Shown here: positions 53,089-62,402 of the stretch, in pieces | Numbering within the stretch: the stretch's first letter is position 1 | Layout of the letters: each line of letters opens with the position of its first letter | From: Planctomycetota bacterium | Lineage (GTDB): Bacteria; Planctomycetota; Phycisphaerae; Sedimentisphaerales; Anaerobacaceae | DNA length: 64,000 nt | Assembly: GCA_019456195.1 (NCBI GenBank) | Contig: VRUK01000001.1 | Span: 97,333-161,332 of the forward strand | Direction: 5' to 3' | The notes under the pieces: model-generated | Database searches by the model: none | Told to the model about the DNA's origin: nothing | Seen by the model: the letters and a program-made list of their open reading frames with translations, nothing else | Made by a program: the position numbers and the translations under genes

Positions 53089-54351
53089 TCATCCGTTAGG
53101 GTTCATAATCCGGCCAATGAATAAGATGCCTCCTGAATGATTGTCGCGGATTAAGAACAGGAATGGATGGTCCGCCCTGAAAACCGGTGTCCGGCTTGGC
53201 ATGACCGATGTGAGCTTCATAGTTACCGCTGTGGCCGCTGCTGCTTCGGTACCTTCTTCGTTCACATCTACGTATGCCTTATGGATTACCGCTGATATAA
53301 AAAGGTTTCTTTTGCCGTTTATCCCGGAAAAGTTTGCATTTGATGAAAAGGCATCTTTCATCCCCATTGACTTAAGAACAGAGGCCAGGCCGAACTGGCT
53401 GGTCATCTTGAACTTTGGGACAGAAACTACGACTTGTCGTGTGTATAGTTTGTTCAGCCATTTTGAAAGATTCTCGACTGTGAGTGTCTTCTCGAATTCA
53501 TCCAGGCCGTCAATTTCCTTCGGAAGCATAATAATCATCGACAGCTCATCATCTACATAAGGCAGTTCAAGCCCTTGAAAACTTTCAGTTTCCAAATAGC
53601 CAAACTCCGCTGTCTGGTTCATCATCGCAGCATCAACCTTCTTACCGTCAATAAGAGTAAATGGAGCATCCTTTGTTTTGTCTTTTTTGAATTGTCTTGC
53701 CCAGTTGCCCTTGAAGTAAATGGCGTTTGTCAAAACCATACGGGTCATCGAGTTTAGCACACCCTTTTGGATGAGATTTTTAATCTTATTATTGGTCTTT
53801 CTTTCCACCCATTTATTTATTGTCTTTCGCGCCGTCTCTGCGGCCCTTATGAAATCAACTTCATTTAGCTTTCCGCCATAGTTGGTTTCGATTAGTTTCA
53901 GATACTCTTCAAGAAATCCGTAACCCTTCTGGCCCCAAAGAGCGTTGGCAACACGAAGTTCATAACCACCTTTTTTGCCTCTACTGTTCAGGTCTTTTAT
54001 GATTTTTCCAAACGCCGAATGAAATCGCATTTGACCAAACATGTCTTTCACTGCTGCTGTTTTGCCTGGCGCTGTCGGCAGACGCAAAACCGTAGCCATT
54101 TCGCTCTCTGTTTGGCCTCGTGCACCGCAGTAGGCAAGAGCCAAAGCTGTCGAGATACTGTACGGCGAGAAAAACAGATTTCCTTTACTGCTGCGCAGCT
54201 TCGAGTAAAGATCAAAGGCGAATTCGTTATTGCCCGCTACGACGATTTGTTTGTCCGTTTCTTCCTTTGCAGTTGCTTGTTCCAGCGGCTGGAAGCCAGC
54301 CATAGTGGCCGTCACAATTGTTAAAATAAGTACTAACTTAAAAGCTTTCAT
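53089..54351 (-). CDS. secreted serpin
   Basis: The 420-residue protein has a signal peptide (MKAFKLVLILTIVTATMAG) and a complete serpin fold: FSPYSISTALALAYCGARG, VLTNAIYFKGNWA, MIIMLPKE and the HPFLFLIRD end. The reactive loop hinge EEGTEAAAATAV (small residues at P15-P9) marks an inhibitory serpin. The loop up to the HPF strand is about four residues longer than in human antitrypsin, so the scissile bond cannot be set by counting; it lies in the stretch LTSVMPSR. It should trap serine proteases outside the cell. Start at 54351 is chosen because AGAGGA precedes it; 54387 is a longer option. Confidence 0.92.
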   Translation of the reverse strand: MKAFKLVLILTIVTATMAGFQPLEQATAKEETDKQIVVAGNNEFAFDLYSKLRSSKGNLFFSPYSISTALALAYCGARGQTESEMATVLRLPTAPGKTAAVKDMFGQMRFHSAFGKIIKDLNSRGKKGGYELRVANALWGQKGYGFLEEYLKLIETNYGGKLNEVDFIRAAETARKTINKWVERKTNNKIKNLIQKGVLNSMTRMVLTNAIYFKGNWARQFKKDKTKDAPFTLIDGKKVDAAMMNQTAEFGYLETESFQGLELPYVDDELSMIIMLPKEIDGLDEFEKTLTVENLSKWLNKLYTRQVVVSVPKFKMTSQFGLASVLKSMGMKDAFSSNANFSGINGKRNLFISAVIHKAYVDVNEEGTEAAAATAVTMKLTSVMPSRTPVFRADHPFLFLIRDNHSGGILFIGRIMNPNG

Positions 54352-54550
54352 ATTTGCGATCCTCTTATTATTTCCAATATCATCCATATTACTTTTACTC
54401 TACACTCTGTTACGTTAATTATTACCGATTGGTTGACAGCCAGGAGACAAAAAATAGTTCAAATATGCTTGAAATATCGCAAGAAGACAGCCAATTGTCC
54501 TGTTTTAGTAAATCTGTGATGTTTTACAGTTATTGTCTTTCAATTATTTA

Positions 54551-54579
54551 TTGACAATAGCAATTATTTTTTATACGAT
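54551..54579 (+). promoter_or_regulatory. sigma-70-like promoter of the anchored coiled-coil gene
   Basis: TTGACA at 54551-54556 is a perfect -35 box; TACGAT at 54574-54579 gives a 17-base spacer and a four-of-six -10 box. The gene starts 54 bases further on. Confidence 0.45.
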
Positions 54580-54632
54580 AGTATTTTAGATATAAGCTGT
54601 GAAAAGACATTTTTTTTCACAAGGGGAAGATT

Positions 54633-55625
54633 ATGAGTTCAGAGAAAAAAGACGGCTTCCTGAATCAATTCAAATGGCATCTTGTTATCATTTGCATGGC
54701 ATTGGCAATCGTGGTCCTGCTTACGTTGTTCACAGACATCTTCCAGTCGGCCCAATCCAACATGTTGCGTCAACTCGTATTTATGCTTGGCGTTTTGGTA
54801 TTCCTCAGCGCTCTTCTGGCGATGCTCTCAAGATTGTTTAAGATACTCGATGCACTTCGTGACAACAGCGCAAAGCTTGAAGCGGTGGCCGGTGCTCTGG
54901 AAAAGATTAGCACCGGGCTGACACAAATCAATCACAGCACCCGTGTCAGTGAAACAGTGAAAGCGATTGCATTCCGGGATGCGGACAGACAATCTCTGCG
55001 GGAGGCCGTTTTTGACAAACTCCAGCAGCAGAAATTTGATGCCGCACAGGAAATAATTGATGAAATTGCAATACGCTCCGAATATTCGGAACTTGCTGAG
55101 CAGCTGAGAACACAGGTCGAACAATACCATACTGCGACTGACCAGGAACGAATCAATCAGGCCATAGCGCATATTGAAAAGCTGCTCGATACTTGTCACT
55201 GGGCTCGGGCAAGTGCCCAGATTGAAGGACTGATTAAAGCATATCCGGATTCTGAAAAGGCAAAGTCGATGCGGCATATACTGCTCGATAACAAGCAGAG
55301 TCGAAAAAAAATACTGCTCGCTGCCTGGGACGATGCGGTAAGACAGCAGGAAACAGACCGCAGTCTGGAGATTCTTAAAGAGCTTGACCTCTATCTTACT
55401 CCCAACGAAGGACTGGCCCTGCAGGAAGCGGCCAGGGACATCTTCAGGACAAAGCTGCATAACCTCGGTGTGCAATTCTCAATTGCTGTTACTGAAAAGC
55501 AGTGGACCGGCGCATTCAACATCGGACGGCAGATTATCAAAGATTTTCCGAATAGCAGAATGTCTGAGGAAATTCGCGGAAAACTGGATGTCCTGGAACA
55601 GAACGTCCAGATGCAAAGCAGCTAA
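54633..55625 (+). CDS. membrane-anchored helical protein with TPR-like repeats
   Basis: The 330-residue protein has two membrane segments (about residues 13-32 and 45-65), then a helical region. Between residues 85 and 110 there is a coiled coil (LEAVAGALEKISTGLTQI), and the rest resembles TPR-like helix pairs (QKFDAAQEIIDEIAIRSEYSEL, HWARASAQIEGLIKAYPDSEKA, given in part). It should sit at the inner membrane with the repeats in the cytoplasm and bind partner proteins. The ATG follows AAGGGGAAG. It converges with the DUF2617-like gene, 13 bases apart. Function unknown. Confidence 0.75.
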   Translation: MSSEKKDGFLNQFKWHLVIICMALAIVVLLTLFTDIFQSAQSNMLRQLVFMLGVLVFLSALLAMLSRLFKILDALRDNSAKLEAVAGALEKISTGLTQINHSTRVSETVKAIAFRDADRQSLREAVFDKLQQQKFDAAQEIIDEIAIRSEYSELAEQLRTQVEQYHTATDQERINQAIAHIEKLLDTCHWARASAQIEGLIKAYPDSEKAKSMRHILLDNKQSRKKILLAAWDDAVRQQETDRSLEILKELDLYLTPNEGLALQEAARDIFRTKLHNLGVQFSIAVTEKQWTGAFNIGRQIIKDFPNSRMSEEIRGKLDVLEQNVQMQSS

Positions 55626-55638
55626 ACAAATCTGATTC

Positions 55639-56190
55639 TCACGTCGTTGAAAAATCGAACAATGACTGGGTCTTAATCATTGTTACCTGATCCGGATAAG
55701 CGGCAAACGTGTGCAGGTGCAATTCTGTTTTTCTGGCCTCGAAGTCAACATAGCAAAACGGCTGGAGCTTGCCTATTTGCAGTTCGGGGAATTGCACAAA
55801 CACCCCTCGATTGCGAGCAAAACGTTCAAGGTCACTATGACTCTGGCGATATAAATTCGGACTCATCTTCTCGACTTGAAAATCAGTCATATAATTTACA
55901 CCACGGCCCAAAGTGCATTTATGGGTACGGGGTCCCCGGAACTGGAAACGCTCAATCAAACCCCGAGAGGGCAGCATCTGGCCGGGAGCGCTAACGACTT
56001 CGGTAAGGCAGATATCATCGACAAAGACGCTGACAACATGAGTACAGCCCGTGACCCAAATGATTGCCTCGTACTTTTCAGTATTTAATTGCCGATTGGC
56101 ATAAATCTTGAAAAGCTCAGGATGCAAAGGTCTTTGAAAAAGACTGAACATCAGTTCTTCAACTGCTACATTGATTTGTGGTAATTCCAT
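55639..56190 (-). CDS. DUF2617-like protein
   Basis: With the start at ATG 56190 the protein has 183 residues and no signal peptide. Segments such as FQRPLHPELFKIYANRQL near the start, a central TGCTHVVSVFVDDICLTEV, and VTMIKTQSLFDF at the end resemble the DUF2617 family of planctomycetes and actinobacteria as I recall it. The family has no known role. The upstream 14 codons of the longer frame (to 56232) lack a ribosome site. It is convergent with the anchored helical gene. Confidence 0.55.
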   Translation of the reverse strand: MELPQINVAVEELMFSLFQRPLHPELFKIYANRQLNTEKYEAIIWVTGCTHVVSVFVDDICLTEVVSAPGQMLPSRGLIERFQFRGPRTHKCTLGRGVNYMTDFQVEKMSPNLYRQSHSDLERFARNRGVFVQFPELQIGKLQPFCYVDFEARKTELHLHTFAAYPDQVTMIKTQSLFDFSTT

Positions 56191-56407
56191 TAAGCAAATC
56201 CTGATACAAATACGACTTCTTACGAATTCCAACTCCCCATATTATACAAAAATCCCTGCCGTTATTCAAGGCTCATATTAGTACTGATAAACCCTATTAT
56301 GGCCCTTATAGGACGATTATTCCGCAAACTCCCCAACCCAAAAGACTAACAGCGGCAAAGTTTTTTTAATAAAATCAAAAATAAATCAAAAAAACATCAG
56401 ATATTTT

Positions 56408-57334
56408 CTATATTTGACTGCTAAAAAAAACCGCGTTAATAATAGTGGCAATGATATCGTAAAAAGCGTGAGTTCCGGCGGTAATACCGAAGCCGCGAAT
56501 TGCAAACAAAACCGCAAAGTATATTCCTGCTATCGTTCGAAATGCGAATCTTATCGAATTAAACGGATCGTTGGCATTTGGCTGTCCGCTGAGCAAATCT
56601 ATATGATGATGTGCGCTGAACAACGCCGCAGAAATGAGCACCGAAAGTACGATCGAATTCTTATGAGTAAACCTTAAAACATCCTGAAATAACAGCATCA
56701 AAAGGCATATCAAAATCAAACGAAAAACAAGTTCTTCGTAAATCCCGGCTCCTATTCCGGTAACGATATTTGCCAGCAGAGACTGCTCTTGCATAACCTC
56801 GCCGTCCTCGGCGCTCAGCAACGATAGATTGCCGCCTGTGACTGAAGAGCAGACCGGAATTGACACGATTTGTGTTTGTATCTCGTTGTTGTCGAACCGG
56901 CTGATATTGCCTTCCGATCCGGACGAACTGCCCATAAACAATGTCAGAACTAACAAAGGTACTGCCAGCAAAATACACTCAATCGCCATACGAGGCATAT
57001 CGCGAAGCCAGATATGCCACTGTTTGCCTGAGGTGATTTGAAGCGCTATCAAAATCAATACAACCGCCAGAGGAGGCGCCACCCACGCAAACCTAACACC
57101 AAAGCCCATCGATTCAAGAAGGTTTTGCAACCAGACAAAAGCTGCAACACGAATTTTCGATTGGTTCAGAACATCTGTATTAATGCTGAATGTCCCCAAC
57201 TCGTAGAATACAATGAATGGCAACAGAAAAATTATGGCATAAATCGGGCGCGATGTCCTTTCGAGATAGGAATCTTTTGTAGAGTCAAACAACTGACTCG
57301 CACTGTACTTTTTGCCTTTCTTTCTATTAGCCAT
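56408..57334 (-). CDS. CPBP family intramembrane metalloprotease
   Basis: The 308-residue protein has eight or so membrane segments. The CPBP (CAAX/Abi) motifs are present: EELVFR (motif 1, EExxxR) in GAGIYEELVFRLIL, FSAHHHID (motif 2, FxxxH), and AGTHAFYDI (motif 3, HxxxD/N-like). Members cleave prenylated proteins in eukaryotes; bacterial ones process or release membrane proteins and some give bacteriocin immunity. A soluble insert (about residues 130-190) interrupts the membrane part. It is monocistronic. Confidence 0.88.
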   Translation of the reverse strand: MANRKKGKKYSASQLFDSTKDSYLERTSRPIYAIIFLLPFIVFYELGTFSINTDVLNQSKIRVAAFVWLQNLLESMGFGVRFAWVAPPLAVVLILIALQITSGKQWHIWLRDMPRMAIECILLAVPLLVLTLFMGSSSGSEGNISRFDNNEIQTQIVSIPVCSSVTGGNLSLLSAEDGEVMQEQSLLANIVTGIGAGIYEELVFRLILICLLMLLFQDVLRFTHKNSIVLSVLISAALFSAHHHIDLLSGQPNANDPFNSIRFAFRTIAGIYFAVLFAIRGFGITAGTHAFYDIIATIINAVFFSSQI

Positions 57335-57509
57335 TTTCCATTTATGCCGGTTAAAGTTTTAGTATTATTCTGCTTTCTGTGGAACTGTCTCAAATTCCAC
57401 TGTTGAAATTTTGCAGAGTGTAATTAAAATAAACCGAAATTACAATAATTAAGCGCCGCGAATAATAAAGGATCCCTAAAGATGCAAAGGAAAGTGTAGA
57501 TGTAGCATA

Positions 57510-58175
57510 ATGAGTAGTGAGGTATTAACTGAAATATATCGATTGCTTTATGATGAGTTTGGCCCTCAGCAATGGTGGCCCGGCCAAACCGAATTCGAAA
57601 TAATCACAGGTGCTATCCTTACTCAGAATACAAACTGGGCAAATGTTGAAAAAGCAATAAATAATCTTAAATCCGCCGATTGTCTCACCCCTGAAAAAAT
57701 CCACCATCTTGACACTACACAGCTTGCTGAACTTATTCGTCCGGCCGGCTATTTCAATGTAAAAGCAAAACGCCTGAAAAACTTCGTAACTTGGCTCTTT
57801 GATAATTACGACGGTAAATTAACAGACCTTGAAAGCATTGATACTGGCCGACTCAGAGAAGAGCTTTTAACGATAAAGGGCGTTGGCCGTGAAACCGCCG
57901 ATTCGATTTTACTTTATGCTTTCGACAGACCCATTTTTGTCGTGGACGCCTACACGGCTCGAATTGTTTTCCGGCACGAGCTAATTGGGCCGGACGCTGA
58001 TTACGAACAGCTAAAAGAATTGTTTGAGTCGTCTCTGCCGGCCGATACTCAGCTTTTCAATGAATACCACGCATTGTTGGTAAGGGTGGGCAAGGAGTTC
58101 TGCAGGCCAAAAGCCAGATGCCCCGGCTGTCCTCTGGAAAAATTACCGCATACGCTTGATTTTGAGTATTTCTAA
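57510..58175 (+). CDS. endonuclease III-like DNA glycosylase
   Basis: The 221-residue protein is an HhH-GPD glycosylase with the pattern GAILTQNTNWANVEKAI, the hairpin TIKGVGRETADSILLYAF and the catalytic Asp in IFVVDAYTARI. The lysine of E. coli EndoIII (GRKTAN) is Glu here (GRETAD), so AP-lyase activity by the usual mechanism is not expected. The iron-sulfur loop has only three cysteines (C-x5-C-x2-C, in CRPKARCPGC); the fourth position is Pro, and the cluster may be absent or altered. It probably removes a damaged base, but which one is unclear. It converges with metG. Confidence 0.85.
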   Translation: MSSEVLTEIYRLLYDEFGPQQWWPGQTEFEIITGAILTQNTNWANVEKAINNLKSADCLTPEKIHHLDTTQLAELIRPAGYFNVKAKRLKNFVTWLFDNYDGKLTDLESIDTGRLREELLTIKGVGRETADSILLYAFDRPIFVVDAYTARIVFRHELIGPDADYEQLKELFESSLPADTQLFNEYHALLVRVGKEFCRPKARCPGCPLEKLPHTLDFEYF

Positions 58176-58201
58176 AATATCGCACACTGGCATAAGTGAT
58201 A

Positions 58202-60253
58202 TTAATGTACTTCTTCTCCGGGTTTTGCTCCGTTGTCAACTGATAGCATGAAGATATCTTTTCCGCCGGCCCCGGCCGCCAGAATCATACCTTCGGACAG
58301 CCCGAACCTCATCTTTCTGGGCTTAAGATTGGCCAGACAAATTACTAATCTTCCGGTCAGTTCCTCCGGTTTATAGGCGGTAGATATGCCGGCGAAGACT
58401 GTTTTTTCCGGCCCGCCTACATCCAGTTTCAGCCGCAGTAATTTGTCGGCGCCTTCGACCGTCTCTGCCTTTATTACTTTTGCGATTCGCAGGTCAATCT
58501 TTGCGAAATCTTCTATTGTGCATTCCGGCTTAAAGGGCTCTGAAGATTCTGCTGCCGTCGGCTGTGCACTTTGAGTTTGGCTTTCCGAAGGGCCCGAGCC
58601 CTCCTTACTTTCTTCTATCATCGCATTCACCTGTTTTTCATCAATTCTTTCGACCAGTCGTTTGAATTTGTTTATCTTGTGATTCTCCAGTACCGTCTTG
58701 ACGTCTTCGAAACTCAATTTATCTACATTAAGAAATTTCTCGACCTTCTCAGCGTATTTTGGCATAATGGGTTTGAGGTATATCGTCAGGATATGGACGG
58801 CATTTATTACCGCGGTCAAGGTCGTCCGCGTTTTTTCCAAATCGGTTTTTATCGTTACCCACGGCTGATTCTGCTCGACATATCGGTTTGCCTCATCGGC
58901 CAATGCCGTAATTGTTCTGACAGCGGCGGCATATTTAAGGTTCTCATAGTGTTCGATAACCTGCTCTTTTGCGGCGGTGAGCTTATTGATTAACTCAGTG
59001 CCTTGTTCATCTAATTGTCCGAGCTGGCCGGACATCTTTTTTGTCAGCATCGGACCGGAGCGAGAAGCAAGGTTTGCGAATTTGCCAACCAGATTGGAAT
59101 TGATTTTATTTATGAAATCTTCGATTTTAAAATCTATGTCATCTATACTGTCCGTCAGTTTGCATGCGTAATAATATCTCAGATATTCGGGGCTTAGGTG
59201 CTTTATGTAGGTGCCTGCTTTAATGAATGTTCCGCGCGATTTGCTCATCTTTTCGCCGTTCACGGTCAAAAAGCCGTGGACGAAAAGTTTATTGGCTGTT
59301 CGAAATCCAGCCCCTATCAACATAGCCGGGAAAAACAATGAATGAAAATACATAATATCTTTACCGATAAAATGGTAAAGCTCGTACTCATTGGGGCTTT
59401 CTCCCGCAGAGCCGGTGCCAGGCCAGACTTTGTCAAAATCAAGGTTGTTTTTATCGCAGTAGTTTTTGGCTGAAGCCATATATCCGATAGGCGCATCCAG
59501 CCAGACATAGAAGAATTTGTTTTCTTCTCCGGGTATTTTAAATCCGAAATATGGACCGTCACGGGATATGTCCCAGTCCTTCAGGCCGGTATTGAACCAT
59601 TCATCAAGCTTGTTTGCCACTGATTTTTGTATATGGCCTGAGGCGATAAGGTCTTTAAGACGTTGCTCGTAATCAGCGAGTTTGAAAAAATAATGATCAG
59701 ATTTTTTCAGGATTGGTGTTGCCCCGCAGGTTGAACAACAGGGATTTATCATATCCGCCGGTTGATATGTCGCGCTGCAAACTTCACAGGAATCACCGTA
59801 TTGGTTCTCGGCTTTGCATTTCGGGCAGGTGCCGCGAACAAATCTGTCAGGCAGTGACATCTTACAGTTTTCGCAATAGGTCTGCTCCACTTCCCGGGTC
59901 ACGATTGAGCCAGCCTGGTCCAGACGGTTAAAGATAAGCTCGCTGAAATATTGATTTTCAGGTGAGTGGGTCGAGTAAAAATTATCGAATTCGATGTAAA
60001 AATCATCAAAATCCGCCTTGTGCTCTTTGTGCATTCGCTCGATTAACTGTTCAGGTTTTATGCCGGCCGCTCGGGCGCTTATCATAATAGGTGTCCCGTG
60101 AGTGTCATCGGCACAAAAGTAAAAACACTCATTGCCGCACATCTTCTGGAAGCGCACCCAGATATCGGTCTGTAGATATTCTACCAAATGACCAATATGT
60201 ATCGGGCCGTTTGCATAAGGCAATGCGGAAGTTACAACGATTTTGCGAGGCAT
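58202..60253 (-). CDS. metG: methionyl-tRNA synthetase
   Basis: The 683-residue enzyme has the class I signatures HIGH (GPIHIGHLVEY, residues about 17-27) and KMSKS (GEKMSKSRGTF). The connective domain holds a double zinc knuckle with four CxxC pairs (CENC, CPKC, CEVC, CCSTC). A C-terminal Trbp111-like tRNA-binding domain (about residues 580-683, with IDLRIAKVIKAE and VICLANLKPRKMRFG) follows a helical linker. It loads tRNA-Met. It closes the cluster tmk-holB-ricT-metG, an order also known from Firmicutes. Confidence 0.95.
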   Translation of the reverse strand: MPRKIVVTSALPYANGPIHIGHLVEYLQTDIWVRFQKMCGNECFYFCADDTHGTPIMISARAAGIKPEQLIERMHKEHKADFDDFYIEFDNFYSTHSPENQYFSELIFNRLDQAGSIVTREVEQTYCENCKMSLPDRFVRGTCPKCKAENQYGDSCEVCSATYQPADMINPCCSTCGATPILKKSDHYFFKLADYEQRLKDLIASGHIQKSVANKLDEWFNTGLKDWDISRDGPYFGFKIPGEENKFFYVWLDAPIGYMASAKNYCDKNNLDFDKVWPGTGSAGESPNEYELYHFIGKDIMYFHSLFFPAMLIGAGFRTANKLFVHGFLTVNGEKMSKSRGTFIKAGTYIKHLSPEYLRYYYACKLTDSIDDIDFKIEDFINKINSNLVGKFANLASRSGPMLTKKMSGQLGQLDEQGTELINKLTAAKEQVIEHYENLKYAAAVRTITALADEANRYVEQNQPWVTIKTDLEKTRTTLTAVINAVHILTIYLKPIMPKYAEKVEKFLNVDKLSFEDVKTVLENHKINKFKRLVERIDEKQVNAMIEESKEGSGPSESQTQSAQPTAAESSEPFKPECTIEDFAKIDLRIAKVIKAETVEGADKLLRLKLDVGGPEKTVFAGISTAYKPEELTGRLVICLANLKPRKMRFGLSEGMILAAGAGGKDIFMLSVDNGAKPGEEVH

Positions 60254-60269
60254 ATTCCTTCCTTGAAGA

Positions 60270-61247
60270 TTATTTCTTTTTAGTTTCCTGCTTGTTTTGC
60301 TTGTTTTTTTGGGGGGGATTATCCTGTTTTTTCTTTGTTGTTTCAGATGCTGGAATTAGCTCGATCTCTTCGAGCGGGACAGCGGCCTTGTCTCCATTTT
60401 CGTATTCGACTATAACAAGTTGTGTCAATATCTGGGTATCTCTGACTCTGCCAAGGCCCTGTTTGGTCCTTACTCTGGTATTCTTTTTTGGCAGTTGTTT
60501 TTTTTGCTCGGTGTATGTTTCGTCTTCATACCGCAGGCAGCACTTCAATCTGCCGCAGTAGCCGGAGATTTTAGCCGGGTCGAGAGTTGCCTTTTGCATT
60601 TTGGCCATTCGCATATTGACCGGTTTTAAGAGCTTAAGAAATCTTTGGCAGCAGCATTGTTGCCCACAGCTTTCCACATCGCCGAGCAGTTTGGCCTCAT
60701 CACGAGAGCCGATTTGACGCATTTCGATTCTTGTCTGGTATTCCTGAGCGACTTTTTTTACTAATTCACGAAAATCCACTCGTCCATCGGACATAAAGTA
60801 AAATATGATGCGTTCCCCGCCGAATACGTGCTCTACATCGACTATTTTCATCGGAAGCCCCATCTTTTTGACATACTGTCTGCAGCATTCCATCTCTTCT
60901 TGTGCAATTTTTCGCAGATGCCGTTCTTCGCTTACATCTGCGGAGCATGCATAACGGATGAATTTGCCAACATGGTCGGGCGCAAAATCTATACCGCTGT
61001 CATCGTAATAATCTAATATTTGCTCGTCGCTTAATTTAAATTGACCGCCCTTGTAGGCCGTAAGCTGCCCTACGAGGTAGCCTAATTCCAGGCCTCTGTC
61101 GGTTTTTATCACGACACGGGTCTTGATCTTGGATATTTTCGTTTCATGGTGCTCGAAGAAGCCGAGTGTGTTCATTCGACCATAGCGAACCAGCATATAT
61201 TTTTTATTTTTTGTCTGTCTGGGTCTTTTAACTGTATTTTTTGGCAT
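60270..61247 (-). CDS. ricT: PSP1-domain protein (RicT/YaaT family)
   Basis: The 325-residue protein has the PSP1 C-terminal domain with the cysteine-rich core CGQQCCCQRFL and MAKMQKATLDPAKISGYCGRLKCCLRYE (cited in part), the hallmark of YaaT/RicT. In Bacillus RicT works with RicA and RicF, holds iron-sulfur clusters and guides RNase Y. No ricA or ricF is in the window. The last 35 residues are mostly Lys, Gln and Asn. It lies between holB and metG, the normal position of the family. Confidence 0.9.
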   Translation of the reverse strand: MPKNTVKRPRQTKNKKYMLVRYGRMNTLGFFEHHETKISKIKTRVVIKTDRGLELGYLVGQLTAYKGGQFKLSDEQILDYYDDSGIDFAPDHVGKFIRYACSADVSEERHLRKIAQEEMECCRQYVKKMGLPMKIVDVEHVFGGERIIFYFMSDGRVDFRELVKKVAQEYQTRIEMRQIGSRDEAKLLGDVESCGQQCCCQRFLKLLKPVNMRMAKMQKATLDPAKISGYCGRLKCCLRYEDETYTEQKKQLPKKNTRVRTKQGLGRVRDTQILTQLVIVEYENGDKAAVPLEEIELIPASETTKKKQDNPPQKNKQNKQETKKK

Positions 61248-61289
61248 TCAGGTTACCCCGATTGATAATATCTTTAAGCTATACTAATG

Positions 61290-62402
61290 CTAAACCCCTA
61301 TTCTATCAGACTCGGCCAGATTTAACAATAGATGTTCGAAAATAAGCTTTTCATTGACACTGGACTCTATCCAGTGCAGCATCTTGTAGCAGTCGGATAT
61401 TTTTTCCGCGGCCAGTTCGGCATCAAAGCGGCCTGCCAGCTTCTGTATCTTCTCTTTTTGGTCGAAATTGATGGCTTCTTTTGTGGGCATAGCAGTTAGA
61501 TTCATCACATCATACAGTGCGGATATGATTATTTGGACAATGGTCTTTGCCGCTCTTCGATTGATGTCTTTTTTGCTGAGGACCTTATCGAGGTCGGTCC
61601 AGGCGGCGGCGATATTTTTACATTTGTTCAGGGATTTCTCAGCCAGGCTCAGGGCATCGGCAATTTCGTAGCTGGCTAAGGAGCTTATCAACTCTTTTTT
61701 GGTTTCGTAAAGGTTTGCTTGGGCCAGTTCGAGTTTTGCCCACTGATATGCTGTCCCTAAACTGCCCTGAGCCAGACGCCCGAAGTATCGCCCCTGTGTT
61801 TCTTCGAGGCCAGTCTGCTGCAATTTTTCGATTATATGATCTTCGTCAATCGTACCGAATCTCAGTATCTGAGATCTTGATTTTGTTGTCGGTAGAAGTT
61901 TCTCAAAACGGCTGCAGAGCAGAATAATTGAGCAATATTCCGGCGGTTCTTCCAAAACTTTTAACAGGGCATTTTGTGAGGAGTTGTTGAGCCTTTCGGC
62001 TTCGCTGATTACAAAAACCTTTCTTTCTGAAAGCGTTGGCCTGTTCGAAACTTTCTCAACGAGAAACTCTCGAATGACGCTTATAGGCAAATCAACAGGC
62101 GGCGCCTTGCTCTTGCCGTCTTTCGTGAATTCGAGCAATTCCTTATAGATGTGATTGAAGTCCGGATGTGAGCCCGCCTCGAAAAGTTCACAGGCCCGGC
62201 ACACACCGCAGCTATCGGCGAAATCATTTTCTCTAACGGGCTTCTGGCAAAGGAGTAATTTGGCCCATTCCCGCGCGGTTTTGAATTTGCCGACACCTTC
62301 AGGGCCGGCAAATATATAAGCATGGGCCCATTTGCCCGAGGCAAAGGCCCTTTGCAATATATCTACGGCTTTGTCCTGACAAAAAATTTCTTTGATTGAC
62401 AT
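61290..62402 (-). CDS. holB: DNA polymerase III subunit delta prime
   Basis: The 370-residue AAA+ protein has the HolB layout: HAYIFAGPEGVGKFKTA as Walker A-like loop, a zinc site with four cysteines in CGVCRACELF and preceding CQKP, the SRC-like region KVFVISEAERLNNSSQNALLKVLEEPP, and LPTTKSRSQILRF. The last 150 residues form the collar. It belongs to the clamp loader together with delta (36584-37540). The start touches the stop of tmk at 62403. Confidence 0.93.
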   Translation of the reverse strand: MSIKEIFCQDKAVDILQRAFASGKWAHAYIFAGPEGVGKFKTAREWAKLLLCQKPVRENDFADSCGVCRACELFEAGSHPDFNHIYKELLEFTKDGKSKAPPVDLPISVIREFLVEKVSNRPTLSERKVFVISEAERLNNSSQNALLKVLEEPPEYCSIILLCSRFEKLLPTTKSRSQILRFGTIDEDHIIEKLQQTGLEETQGRYFGRLAQGSLGTAYQWAKLELAQANLYETKKELISSLASYEIADALSLAEKSLNKCKNIAAAWTDLDKVLSKKDINRRAAKTIVQIIISALYDVMNLTAMPTKEAINFDQKEKIQKLAGRFDAELAAEKISDCYKMLHWIESSVNEKLIFEHLLLNLAESDRIGV

